The notes under the pieces: model-generated
Databases searched by the model: none
Told to the model about the DNA's origin: nothing
The model's input: only the letters and a program-made list of their open reading frames with translations
Assembly: GCF_001399975.1 (NCBI RefSeq)
Contig: NZ_LKBD01000029.1
Span: 1 to 59,012 of the forward strand
DNA length: 59,012 bases
Origin: Pseudoalteromonas sp. P1-9
GTDB lineage: Bacteria; Pseudomonadota; Gammaproteobacteria; Enterobacterales; Alteromonadaceae
Direction of reading: 5' to 3'
Part shown: positions 10,266-18,324 of the stretch, one piece after another
Numbering within the stretch: the first letter of the stretch is position 1
Layout of the letters: each line of letters starts with the position of its first letter
Position numbers and translations under genes: made by a program

Positions 10266-10521
10266 TAAAGAAAGCCGACCTTAGCATTTTTTAGCGGTTA
10301 ATTTTATTCCTTTGCCAATGATAACAAGTTCAATTTGACAAAACATCTAGACATCTATACATTCGTACATCCATTTCTATTCACTCTATTTTTTTACCAA
10401 TATCGCTTAAAACTTGCGCTCACGCACAAAACATGGAACAAATAGAACTGAATAAGAAGAAGAAATTTCAGTTATTGCCGGTTGTTAGCAATAACTTACA
10501 AAGTTTCCGTTTGAGGTTTTT

Positions 10522-11838
10522 ATGGATACGCACATTAACAAAACCGCAGCAAAACTCTCGTTGCTGCCGTTACTTACATTTGTCGGCCTATTTTTAGGGG
10601 CGGGTTTATATTTGCAGTCGCAAGGCGTTGATTATGCGTTTTATCAATTGCCAGCGCCCGTAGCGATTTTACCTGCAATTTTACTGGCATTTTTACTAAA
10701 TAAAAAAACCATTAACGAATCGGTAGACACCTTTATAAAGGGTGCGGGCCACAACAATATCATCACTATGTGTTTGATTTATCTGCTTGCTGGTGCGTTT
10801 TCAACGGTCGCAGGCGCGACTGGTGGTGTTGATGCTGTGGTAAACGCAGGCCTTGATTTAGTACCTCCTGCGTTTTTATTGCCAGGCTTATTTTTAATCT
10901 CAGCAGTGGTATCAACGGCAATGGGTACATCAATGGGTACCATAGGCGCAATTGGCCCTATTGCCTATGCACTCTCAGTCAAAACGGGACTTGATCCTGC
11001 GCTTGTTGCCGGTACCGTGGTGTCAGGTGCAATGTTTGGCGACAACTTATCAATTATTTCAGACACCACGATTGCCGCTACGCGCACGCAAGGCTGTGAA
11101 ATGAAAGATAAATTCCGCGAAAATTTAAAAATAGCGTTACCTGCGGCAGCGTTAACGGTATTGCTGTTAGCATTTTTAACGCCTGAACCTGAAATCATTG
11201 ATGTGAAGGATTACGACTTATTATTAGTATTACCTTATGCATTTATTTTGGTACTTGCGGTCGCTGGCTTGAATGTGTTTGTCGTGCTGTTTAGTGGCAT
11301 TGTGTTTGCCGGATTAATGGGCTTTACTGGTGACTATCAAGGTGGTCAATTTGTTAAAGACATTTACGAAGGCTTTAAAGGCATGCAAGAAATTTTCTTG
11401 TTGTCGATGTTTATTGGCGGCCTGTCTGAGTTTATTCGTGTAAATGGTGGCCTTGATTACATCGCCCACAAAATTCAAAAAGGCACTGCTGTGATTGCTA
11501 AATGGAATCGTAAAGTAGCCGACCAGTTTGGTATTGCTGCGTTAGTACTTACTTCTAATTTATGTATTGCAAACAACACAGTATCAATTATAGTCGCAGG
11601 CCCAATTGCGAAAAAGCTTGCTGAAGACGGCAATATTCCGGCTAAACGCTCAGCAAGTTTGCTCGATATTTTCGCCTGTGTAATGCAAGGCAGTTTGCCA
11701 TACGGTGCACAAGCACTATTACTTGGCGCAACTTTCCATATTACGCCTTGGGATGTTGCAACTAGCTCTTACTATTGCTTTATTTTAGCCTTTGTTGCGC
11801 TGGCAATAATTGCTTTATACAAGCGCAACGAAGCCTAG
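10522..11838 (+). CDS. nhaC: NhaC-family Na+/H+ antiporter
   Basis: 438 residues with about 11 membrane segments. The protein should exchange cytoplasmic Na+ for H+ across the inner membrane, useful in seawater. Family marks include GAFSTVAGATGGVDAVVN, the glycine-rich GTSMGTIGAIGPIA, GAMFGDNLSIISDTTIAATR (conserved acidic and Asn residues of the transport core) and SNLCIANNTVSIIVAGPIA. The start at 10522 has GAGG six bases upstream. It is divergent from dapB and followed by a strong terminator, so it is monocistronic. The ion specificity comes from family knowledge; amino-acid-coupled relatives exist in the same superfamily. Confidence 0.88.
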   Translation: MDTHINKTAAKLSLLPLLTFVGLFLGAGLYLQSQGVDYAFYQLPAPVAILPAILLAFLLNKKTINESVDTFIKGAGHNNIITMCLIYLLAGAFSTVAGATGGVDAVVNAGLDLVPPAFLLPGLFLISAVVSTAMGTSMGTIGAIGPIAYALSVKTGLDPALVAGTVVSGAMFGDNLSIISDTTIAATRTQGCEMKDKFRENLKIALPAAALTVLLLAFLTPEPEIIDVKDYDLLLVLPYAFILVLAVAGLNVFVVLFSGIVFAGLMGFTGDYQGGQFVKDIYEGFKGMQEIFLLSMFIGGLSEFIRVNGGLDYIAHKIQKGTAVIAKWNRKVADQFGIAALVLTSNLCIANNTVSIIVAGPIAKKLAEDGNIPAKRSASLLDIFACVMQGSLPYGAQALLLGATFHITPWDVATSSYYCFILAFVALAIIALYKRNEA

Positions 11839-11863
11839 TTTCGCTTTTACAATTTCCGTGTTT

Positions 11864-11887
11864 GGCGCTCAAATGAGCGCCTTTTTT
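11864..11887 (+). terminator. Rho-independent terminator after nhaC
   Basis: Stem GGCGCTC / GAGCGCC with loop AAAT, followed by six T residues. Confidence 0.9.
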
Positions 11888-11954
11888 CTTTAAGAATCTA
11901 TGTTAAACTCAAAGAGCACTAAAGGTAATGTGCTTATTTAAAAGGATTTAACTA

Positions 11955-12338
11955 ATGCGATTATTCGTTATTTTTTCATTTATCACTTTTCTGGTTAGCT
12001 GTTCATCTGCATCTTTCAAGATGTCAACAAATGCTAACGAAGCCATTTTGTCATCTATTTCACGAAGTGCTGCAACAAATCATGTTCTTGATTTAAGTTA
12101 TCAAAAGCTTCACCAATATAACTTTGTTGCGTTGGGTATGATTGAATCAATAGGCTGTAGCACTGATTACAATAATTTTTTACCTTCTGATTCACAAATG
12201 CGAGAACAATTAGCAATTGAAACTGCGCAAAATGGCGGGAATGCTATGATTTTCAACCATTGCCGTTCAGCAACAAGTTATGGTGATTGTAAAAAAGCAA
12301 AAGTTTGCAAAGCTGAAAGTTTTCGTGTTGAGCTATAA
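11955..12338 (+). CDS. rcsF: RcsF-like outer-membrane lipoprotein
   Basis: 127 residues with a lipoprotein signal (LVSC, acylated Cys at 16). The C-terminal half follows the E. coli RcsF pattern closely: a first Cys after the strand GMIES, then an alpha helix, GGNAMIFNHC, then GDCKKAKVCKAESFRV. The four cysteines match in order and spacing the two interlocked disulfides of RcsF. RcsF senses envelope damage and signals to the Rcs phosphorelay. No rcsB, rcsC, rcsD or igaA gene is in this window, so the partner is elsewhere or the role differs. The match was made by eye against remembered sequence. Confidence 0.72.
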   Translation: MRLFVIFSFITFLVSCSSASFKMSTNANEAILSSISRSAATNHVLDLSYQKLHQYNFVALGMIESIGCSTDYNNFLPSDSQMREQLAIETAQNGGNAMIFNHCRSATSYGDCKKAKVCKAESFRVEL

Positions 12339-12470
12339 ATCGCTCGCAACATGCATCTCTAATACTTGCAAATTTGAAAGGAATTACCCAGCAACTTTCT
12401 TTATCTAATCGTTGAACATAATTTTTACGTCTTTTTAGTATTTCTCATCCTTGATAAATACAAATAAGCC

Positions 12471-12524
12471 TTGCAATCAGTTCTTATGGTATAACATAAT
12501 AAATAAGATACAATATAACATTAC
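12471..12524 (+). promoter_or_regulatory. Promoter with candidate Zur operator
   Basis: A -35 TTGCAA (12471-12476) and a -10 CATAAT (12495-12500) have 18-base spacing. A Zur-type palindrome at 12502-12524 overlaps the expected start. Its right arm TATAACATTAC matches 10 of 11 bases of the gammaproteobacterial Zur consensus arm TATAACATTTC. The left arm matches 6 of 11. The position just before the ribosome binding site fits repression when zinc is ample. Confidence 0.5.
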
Positions 12525-12535
12525 AAGGACAAAAA

Positions 12536-13825
12536 ATGATACGTAAAGCGCTTGCAAGTGCTATTTTGGTTTCCCTACTGAGCGCCTGCGGTTCAGACAA
12601 GCACACCGTAATTGACAATACTCCGGTTGTAGATCAACCTTCTGAGCCTCATCCAGAACTTGAATTACCTGCGGGTCGCTTAGCGATTAACTCTCTCGAT
12701 TCAAATCAAGTTAGTATTTATGATTTAACCGGCAATCAAATCATTGATACATTTTCTGTTACTAACACCGTATCTGCACTTTATGCCAGCCCTAATGGTC
12801 GCTACGCGGTAGCGATTCAGCGTAACGATAATCTAGTTGAATTTATTGATGGCGGTATTTATTTAGAAGAACACGGCGATCATCATGATCTGCATGAAGA
12901 TGCCCCATCTGCTAACTCATTTGAATTACTCGACGTAAAACCAACCCACTATGTGCCTGTTGGCGAGCAAGCTCTGGTATTTTTTGACGGTGATAAAGAC
13001 GCATCTGCAGATGCCGGGTTTGCAATTATTTCTGACGAAAGTATTGCTGAAAGCCGCATTGTTGCTGAACACCATTATGAGACCTATCAACACGGTACAG
13101 GCCAAATTCGTGACGGCTTCGTACTTGCCACTATTCGTGATGTAAACAGTGAAACATCGTTACCTGAAACAATCGGTTTATTTGAAGTACATAACGATCA
13201 CTTCCATCAAGAACAAACATTTGAAGATACTTGCCCTGCACTTCATGGCAGTTTCCAAACTGAAGACTACATCGCGTTTGCCTGTAGTGATGGTGTGGTG
13301 AAAATTAAACAAGAGGGTGAGCTATTTACGTCTAGCAAAATCGCCAATCCAGCAGACTTACCAGCTGGCGTTCGTATTGGTTCGTTTATAGGCAGCAAAG
13401 AAAACAACACGATTATCGGTTTATCTCGCGGAGGCGTGTTTGCTGTTGATTTAACAACAGATGAGATTAGCCCATTCCAATGGCAAGCTGAAGGTATTAC
13501 CAGCTACCTAGCTTACGGTGTTAGCGGTGATGAAGAATCAATCATTGTATTAGATGAAGCTGGCTATATTAACGTGTATAACCAAGAATCGCAGTGGCAA
13601 AGTGTCGCTCGTTTCGCCGCGATTACTGAACTAGATGCAGAAAAAAGCGCTAAGCTTATTGCGAATAAAGCAAATAATCACGTTTACCTAGCGTACGGCA
13701 ATACCGTATATCAAATTGATATTGAGCAGCAAACAGTCGCTGAAATTACAACGTTTGAAGATGGCATTGGCAACCTAACTTGGTTAGGTGCGTTTGAAGA
13801 AGAAGAACACGAACACGACCACTAA
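12536..13825 (+). CDS. aztD: AztD-like zinc-binding beta-propeller lipoprotein
   Basis: 429 residues. A lipobox (LLSAC, Cys at 18) anchors it to a membrane on the periplasmic side. The body is strand-rich with repeated propeller-blade patterns. It carries the AztD family marks: an acidic His loop with H113, H116, H117 and H120 (EEHGDHHDLHEDAP), then KPTHYVPVGEQALVFFDGD, and CPALHGSF followed by AFACSDGVV. A second metal-binding tail, EEEEHEHDH, ends the protein. AztD of Paracoccus is a periplasmic zinc chaperone that hands zinc to the AztC binding protein. No aztABC genes are adjacent. The upstream Zur-like site supports zinc control. It was recognised by remembered motif similarity. Confidence 0.75.
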   Translation: MIRKALASAILVSLLSACGSDKHTVIDNTPVVDQPSEPHPELELPAGRLAINSLDSNQVSIYDLTGNQIIDTFSVTNTVSALYASPNGRYAVAIQRNDNLVEFIDGGIYLEEHGDHHDLHEDAPSANSFELLDVKPTHYVPVGEQALVFFDGDKDASADAGFAIISDESIAESRIVAEHHYETYQHGTGQIRDGFVLATIRDVNSETSLPETIGLFEVHNDHFHQEQTFEDTCPALHGSFQTEDYIAFACSDGVVKIKQEGELFTSSKIANPADLPAGVRIGSFIGSKENNTIIGLSRGGVFAVDLTTDEISPFQWQAEGITSYLAYGVSGDEESIIVLDEAGYINVYNQESQWQSVARFAAITELDAEKSAKLIANKANNHVYLAYGNTVYQIDIEQQTVAEITTFEDGIGNLTWLGAFEEEEHEHDH

Positions 13826-13905
13826 TAAGCGCACATTTTATCTTTAAGTAAAAATACGCTTATCGGTTTAACGCTTTCACTTTGGTTTCCCATTAAAGTG
13901 ATCTT

Positions 13906-13940
13906 AATGCCGGCAAGGCTACATTGCCGGCATTTTTTTA
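13906..13940 (+). terminator. Strong terminator between convergent genes
   Basis: An 11-base perfect stem (AATGCCGGCAA / TTGCCGGCATT) with a seven-base loop is followed by a T tract. It ends the AztD-like gene and may also serve the convergent FG-GAP gene. Confidence 0.9.
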
Positions 13941-13977
13941 TCTTTCTTAAATGCGATTTGGTTTAAAGCAGCTGTCT

Positions 13978-15312
13978 CTACTTGAACCTTGCTGTTTTTA
14001 TATTTACGCTGCGGCGAACAAATACGAAGCCAAGTAACACTATTAACCAGCGATAAAATGTGCCACCACTACTTTTGCTCGTTTCCTCTACATTCGGGGT
14101 AGTTGAGTTAGCGCTAAAATTTGCGGTTAGTTCAATAGTTGAACCTTTAACAACACCGCAATCAATGTAGCTTTCAACGGCATAGTAATAAAAGTTATTT
14201 GTATTAAATTGCCCAGTTGCGATATCTTGATAACCATCGTTGTTGAAGTCACCCACAGATACTGCAGTTAGCCCATCTTCGCCTTGACCGATTTCAATTG
14301 CGCTACTATAGCTTCCGTTGACATTATATATAATGCGTAAACTGTAAGGGCCATAATGTGCTGTGACAATATCCATGTCGCCATCATCATCTACGTCAGC
14401 AAATCCGACGCCGTAAGGAGCATTACTCTGATCAACAATCATTCTTGAAAAACGATCAGATGAGCGATATACAGAGATGTTGCCCGTATCAATTTCGGCA
14501 GAAGCAATCACTAAACCATGCTCACTATCAAGGTAGCTATCCAATGTAACAGCTGCTGTATTTGCGATACTCTGAGACTTTACGTAACCATCAGGTGATT
14601 TTTCATAAATTGCTACTTCTTGATTTTGAATTGAGTTAACAAGCTGAAATAAATCACCCGACCTATCAGCTGAAAAACTCGAGATGATTAGTTCAGTAGA
14701 ACCATCTTGATTCAAGTCTGTTGCACTAATTGCATAAGGGATTACATTTGGGATTTTAATAATGGCTGATTCAGCTAATTGGCCCGTACCATCGTTTCTA
14801 TACACACGCACTTGTTTAGCGCCGTACTCTGCTACAAATAAATCGGAAAATCCATCTTGATCCATATCATGAGTAGCCATTGCCGAAGGATAATTTAATG
14901 AAGAAATCAAACCTCTAGAGCTAAAGGTGCCATTCCCTTGATTAAGGTATTTTATAATTTGTCCTCGAAAAAGACTGATGCCTAATAAATCACTTACACC
15001 ATCGTTATCTAAATCAACTTTTGCAAGGGTTTTAGCGCCTCCACCTGCCCTACCAATTGATAATTGATCATTACTTGTTTTGATACCTTGTCCAAAGTCA
15101 CATTGCTGGCCACTCCAGTGAGAAAAGTTACCATCTGAGTTCGCACTTGGTGAAAGCATCACATTATTATTCTCAGTACTTATCGTACATGTGTCAGTGC
15201 AAGTTTCATCACCATATTTAACACTACCATTACCAGTGACACCCAAAGTGATTTGATTCGCAAATACGCTAAACGGCAAACTAATTAATATTGCACAGAG
15301 TTTTTTTTTCAT
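13978..15312 (-). CDS. FG-GAP/VCBS repeat surface protein with GlyGly-CTERM-like tail
   Basis: 444 residues. A signal peptide (1-18, SVFA) is followed by a small domain with paired cysteines (DETCTDTCTIS, then SHWSGQQCDF) typical of bacterial secreted-repeat proteins. The centre is an FG-GAP propeller with at least five calcium-loop motifs: DLDNDGVSD, DMDQDGFSD, DLNQDGSTE, DVDDDGDMD and DFNNDGYQD. The C-terminus has SSGG, a hydrophobic stretch, then RR, as in GlyGly-CTERM signals cut by rhombosortase and passed to type II secretion. The tail after RR is longer than usual. The start has a good ribosome binding site (AGGAG). The role is probably surface adhesion. It is divergent from the CadC-like regulator, which may control it. 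Confidence 0.8.
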   Translation of the reverse strand: MKKKLCAILISLPFSVFANQITLGVTGNGSVKYGDETCTDTCTISTENNNVMLSPSANSDGNFSHWSGQQCDFGQGIKTSNDQLSIGRAGGGAKTLAKVDLDNDGVSDLLGISLFRGQIIKYLNQGNGTFSSRGLISSLNYPSAMATHDMDQDGFSDLFVAEYGAKQVRVYRNDGTGQLAESAIIKIPNVIPYAISATDLNQDGSTELIISSFSADRSGDLFQLVNSIQNQEVAIYEKSPDGYVKSQSIANTAAVTLDSYLDSEHGLVIASAEIDTGNISVYRSSDRFSRMIVDQSNAPYGVGFADVDDDGDMDIVTAHYGPYSLRIIYNVNGSYSSAIEIGQGEDGLTAVSVGDFNNDGYQDIATGQFNTNNFYYYAVESYIDCGVVKGSTIELTANFSANSTTPNVEETSKSSGGTFYRWLIVLLGFVFVRRSVNIKTARFK

Positions 15313-15429
15313 TTTATTCTCCTAGAAGTCAGACTTTACGCACAATGCCTTAGCTAAGTGTTCGGTTGCAATTAAGAAGTTATCTCGATACTATTTTAAA
15401 GTTATTTTATTTATTTTCATAAGGTTATA

Positions 15430-17409
15430 ATGAGAACGTTTTACATAGCAGATTTCAAAGTTGAACCTGAAAAGAATAAGGTAAGTTTACCCAAGGCCGA
15501 GTTTCGTTTAGAACCCCGTGTAATGTCGATTTTATGTTACTTAGTCAAACATCAAGGTGAGGTATTAAGTAAAGAACAAATTTTGGCGGCACTTTGGCCA
15601 AACCAATCACTTGAGCCAGAACTCGTTACTAAGGCCGTTTTCGAAATTAGAAAGATACTAAATGACAACCCTAAAACCCCTCGTGTAATCGAAACCATCC
15701 CCCGCAAAGGCTACATATTTATAGGCAAAATAAACATAAAAGAACGTAAGCTCAGCACTGCTAACATCTCTTTGGTTGGTGTTTTTGCATGTATAGTTGC
15801 CGCATTTCTTTACACCAATAATACGCAAAGAAATGGTATAGATTTATCTAACGTACCGACTAAAAAAATAATACGACATAGTGTAGATGGGGAAATCACT
15901 TCGATAAGCGTAAATAACAATAATCATCTGTTGTTTACTCACAAAGAAAACTCTAGCTCATCGCTTTATTTACATAACAATACAACGCTTAAAAACACCA
16001 AGCTTGAAACACCGCTGACTGAAATAAAAGATATATTTTCAACGAAAGGGTCAGATTATATTCTTAATTGCAATGACGCTTGCTCTATATTCAAACGCGA
16101 GAAAGACAACTACACGCCTATTTTAAAGATTAATGAAAGAATCATTAAAGTAAGCGTTTCTCCAAACGAAAAGTGGTTAGCATTACAAATCACTAAGCAC
16201 CATAGACACAATATAGCGTTAGTCTCGATTGAAGAAAAAGACGCCAAAATCTTCTATCTGCCTCATAATGGTAGTGAACAACACCCAGTGTTTGCCAACG
16301 ACAACAGCCTATATTACATTTCTCAAACTTCAGACAGAAAAACTTACTTAGCAAACTACAATCTAGACACTCGCCAAACGACAACTAAGCCATTACCCAT
16401 TGATAGAGTGAGCGGTTTATCTTTTTATACTGATTCAAAGTACGTTATAACAGGACGTTACAATGGGCAGTATGCATTATGGCTCTTAACTATAGACCCA
16501 CTCTCCTTATCAGTTATAGCTAACATTGACCCACAGCAAAAAGTGATTGGCATAGCGGTTGATCACAAAACTAAAACTATCCATTATGCCATACAAAATA
16601 GGCCCATCACCATTCAAAGTAAAGGTGCACTATCAACTAAAATTGAGCACCCTAGCATCAACCTCGATGGTAAATATCTTAGTGAAAATAACGCTTTTAT
16701 TTTTAATTCGAATCGCTCTGGAAGCTACGAAATTTGGTTAGAATCGCAAGATCAGCTATCAAAATTAACAAACATAAATGCAAGCTACATTCATTCGATA
16801 AAAGTGGATAACTCACAAAGTCTAATTGCCCTTAGTTACACAAAAAACAAAACTAAGCACATCGCGGTATATTCTTTATTACGCAATACGATAATTTTCG
16901 ATGTCACAACCGAAAACGATAGCTATTTACTCAATTTTGACCACACTTCAACTAATTTATATATAAGTGAAAGGGCAGCCGAAAATTATGATTTGCTTAG
17001 CTTAAATATCGAAAATCATACTGTCTCTAAAGTTGCCCTTGATGCCGGTATTGCAACAATGAGTGATGCTAATGGTATCTACTATTATTCTTTCAGTAAT
17101 CAAGCTTTGCAATATCAAACAAACCTTGGCGCAACCGATACCCTTTATGACTTTGAGAACAAAGCTCTTCAAATCAGAGCAAGCAGCATCAAATTAACAA
17201 AAGAGGGCTTTTTTTATTTGAGTAAAATTAATAAGCAGCAAGTAATCAGCTTTTACAACTTCAATTCAAAAACAACGAAACCATTATTTATGATGAAACC
17301 TAATCAATTTGTAACTGATTTTGGATTTATCAACTCCCTGCCATATATCATTTTTGATGAAGATGCAGATGTAACAAGCCAGATAATTAGTTTAGAACTA
17401 GTTAACTAG
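15430..17409 (+). CDS. CadC/ToxR-like membrane transcription regulator
   Basis: 659 residues. Residues 1-100 form an OmpR-type winged helix: FRLEPRVMSILCYLVKHQGE, LSKEQILAALWP, then VFEIRKILND and IPRKGYIFIG. One membrane segment lies at about 114-131. The rest is a periplasmic beta-propeller-like sensor of the TolB/WD type, with repeats such as NNNHLLFTH, SPNEKWLAL and NSNRSGSYEIW. Proteins of this plan read a periplasmic signal and act on DNA from the membrane. The 117-base gap to the FG-GAP gene suggests that gene is its target. The start has TAAGG upstream. The ligand is unknown. Confidence 0.88.
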   Translation: MRTFYIADFKVEPEKNKVSLPKAEFRLEPRVMSILCYLVKHQGEVLSKEQILAALWPNQSLEPELVTKAVFEIRKILNDNPKTPRVIETIPRKGYIFIGKINIKERKLSTANISLVGVFACIVAAFLYTNNTQRNGIDLSNVPTKKIIRHSVDGEITSISVNNNNHLLFTHKENSSSSLYLHNNTTLKNTKLETPLTEIKDIFSTKGSDYILNCNDACSIFKREKDNYTPILKINERIIKVSVSPNEKWLALQITKHHRHNIALVSIEEKDAKIFYLPHNGSEQHPVFANDNSLYYISQTSDRKTYLANYNLDTRQTTTKPLPIDRVSGLSFYTDSKYVITGRYNGQYALWLLTIDPLSLSVIANIDPQQKVIGIAVDHKTKTIHYAIQNRPITIQSKGALSTKIEHPSINLDGKYLSENNAFIFNSNRSGSYEIWLESQDQLSKLTNINASYIHSIKVDNSQSLIALSYTKNKTKHIAVYSLLRNTIIFDVTTENDSYLLNFDHTSTNLYISERAAENYDLLSLNIENHTVSKVALDAGIATMSDANGIYYYSFSNQALQYQTNLGATDTLYDFENKALQIRASSIKLTKEGFFYLSKINKQQVISFYNFNSKTTKPLFMMKPNQFVTDFGFINSLPYIIFDEDADVTSQIISLELVN

Positions 17410-17415
17410 CCTAAT

Positions 17416-17934
17416 TTAAAGTTGGTTTAAAATACTTTTCACAAAAGGCGATTTTGCTTTGCCGTAGTCATCTTGAATGGTATTGCCTTCAGCTAGTACC
17501 GCTTTCTTTTTTGCTTCATAGGCAACTCTATCTTCTGGATTTTCGAGCATATGTTGTTTGTAAGCGACTTGCTTTAAATGCTCTTTGCTATTGTGTTCAA
17601 TAACATGTAAATGCACATTAAACACTTCGCCATTATATTTAACGCCTATGTCTTTACGCGGGCGTGTTGCTGGAAAAGGTTTATTACTATGTTGATCTAC
17701 AAAGCCAAACTGCTTGATGTATTCGACTGCTGATTCCAATTCACCTGGTTGATATAAAATAGAAATATCAATGATGCCCTTGCCGGCAACATAAAATGAT
17801 GACGAGCCAAAATGTAAAAAAGTAAATCGAGGATCAGCAAGGCGTTGCATAATATGCCTTGCGACGGTTAAGAATTCTTCTCGCCAAGGATTAAAACTAG
17901 CTGGTACTAATTTATAACTACAAAATTCAATCAT
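17416..17934 (-). CDS. GrpB/UPF0157 family protein
   Basis: 172 residues. The pattern HFGSSSFYVAGKGIIDISIL (about 41-60) matches the GrpB family core H-x-G-S-T-S-V-x-G-x-x-x-K-x-I-I-D, a nucleotidyltransferase-fold motif. Downstream are VHLHVIEHNSKEHLKQVAYKQ and a closing helix ENPEDRVAYEAKKKAVL, as in family members. Some proteins of this group are fused to kinases or acetyltransferases; their substrate is not established. It is convergent with the CadC-like gene, six bases apart, and has no obvious operon partner. Confidence 0.82.
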   Translation of the reverse strand: MIEFCSYKLVPASFNPWREEFLTVARHIMQRLADPRFTFLHFGSSSFYVAGKGIIDISILYQPGELESAVEYIKQFGFVDQHSNKPFPATRPRKDIGVKYNGEVFNVHLHVIEHNSKEHLKQVAYKQHMLENPEDRVAYEAKKKAVLAEGNTIQDDYGKAKSPFVKSILNQL

Positions 17935-18034
17935 TGAAAGGTCTTAAAAACAATTTTGTTTAATATAACGTTTTGTTAGTTAGCGATAAATAGTTTCTCG
18001 TTAGATGAGGTTTAATTGTTACAGATCAATAAAT

Positions 18035-18067
18035 GTTATTGAGAACAATTATCAATTAACTTAAAAT
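18035..18067 (+). promoter_or_regulatory. Promoter with Fur-box-like site
   Basis: A -35 TTGAGA (18039-18044) and a -10 TAAAAT (18062-18067) are spaced by 17 bases. The 19 bases 18035-18053, read on the minus strand as GATAATTGTTCTCAATAAC, match 13 of 19 positions of the Fur consensus, including an intact GATAAT arm. The site covers the -35, where Fur-Fe2+ would block transcription. Confidence 0.5.
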
Positions 18068-18103
18068 AAATATCAATCTGATACAGTGTATTTATCTAAA
18101 ATA

Positions 18104-18181
18104 ATGCCAATTCAGTTAGTACAGTTATGTTGCAAAACACCTTATGTGCTAACAATTCGCGATTTCGGTGAAGAGGTTTAA
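18104..18181 (+). CDS. Possible 25-residue ORF inside the candidate sRNA
   Basis: ATG at 18104 opens MPIQLVQLCCKTPYVL followed by TIRDFGEEV, ending in TAA. There is no ribosome binding site upstream, only AT-rich sequence. It could make the transcript a dual-function RNA, but chance is possible. Confidence 0.2.
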   Translation: MPIQLVQLCCKTPYVLTIRDFGEEV

Positions 18182-18262
18182 CTGTACCTGTATTTACACA
18201 CCTCCCTGGTTTTTAGTAACGATGGGCTGTAATTCAGCCTTATTCCACTAAGTTAACAAACC

Positions 18263-18290
18263 AAAGGGCACGCACGTGCCCTTTTATTTT
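18263..18290 (+). terminator. Rho-independent terminator of the candidate sRNA
   Basis: Stem AAAGGGCAC / GTGCCCTTT with loop GCAC, then TATTTTT on the plus strand. The minus-strand side lacks a T tract, so the main direction is plus. It may weakly serve the AraC gene too. Confidence 0.85.
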
Positions 18291-18324
18291 TCAAATACAT
18301 GGGCTGTTGCACAAATTAACAATC

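Larger units (their letters stand above)
18074..18290 (+). ncRNA. Candidate Fur-regulated small RNA, about 215 nt
   Basis: Between the GrpB and AraC genes, both minus strand, the plus strand has a promoter (18039-18067), a Fur-like operator and a strong terminator (18263-18290), with no long gene between. The predicted transcript starts near 18074. It contains CACCTCCC (18199-18206), complementary to ribosome binding sites and a common seed in repressing sRNAs, and a short hairpin around GGGCTGTAATTCAGCC (18224-18239). The size resembles Vibrio RyhB, but the conserved RyhB core is not present, so homology is not claimed. A 25-codon reading frame lies inside. The whole assignment is inference from signals. 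Confidence 0.5.

Noticed and set aside
10183..10521. Lysine riboswitch before dapB
   Set aside because: The region is too short and lacks the multi-helix core expected of an L-box.
18074..18290. Direct RyhB homology or a tRNA in the candidate sRNA
   Set aside because: The conserved RyhB core was not found and no cloverleaf with acceptor and T arm can be drawn.
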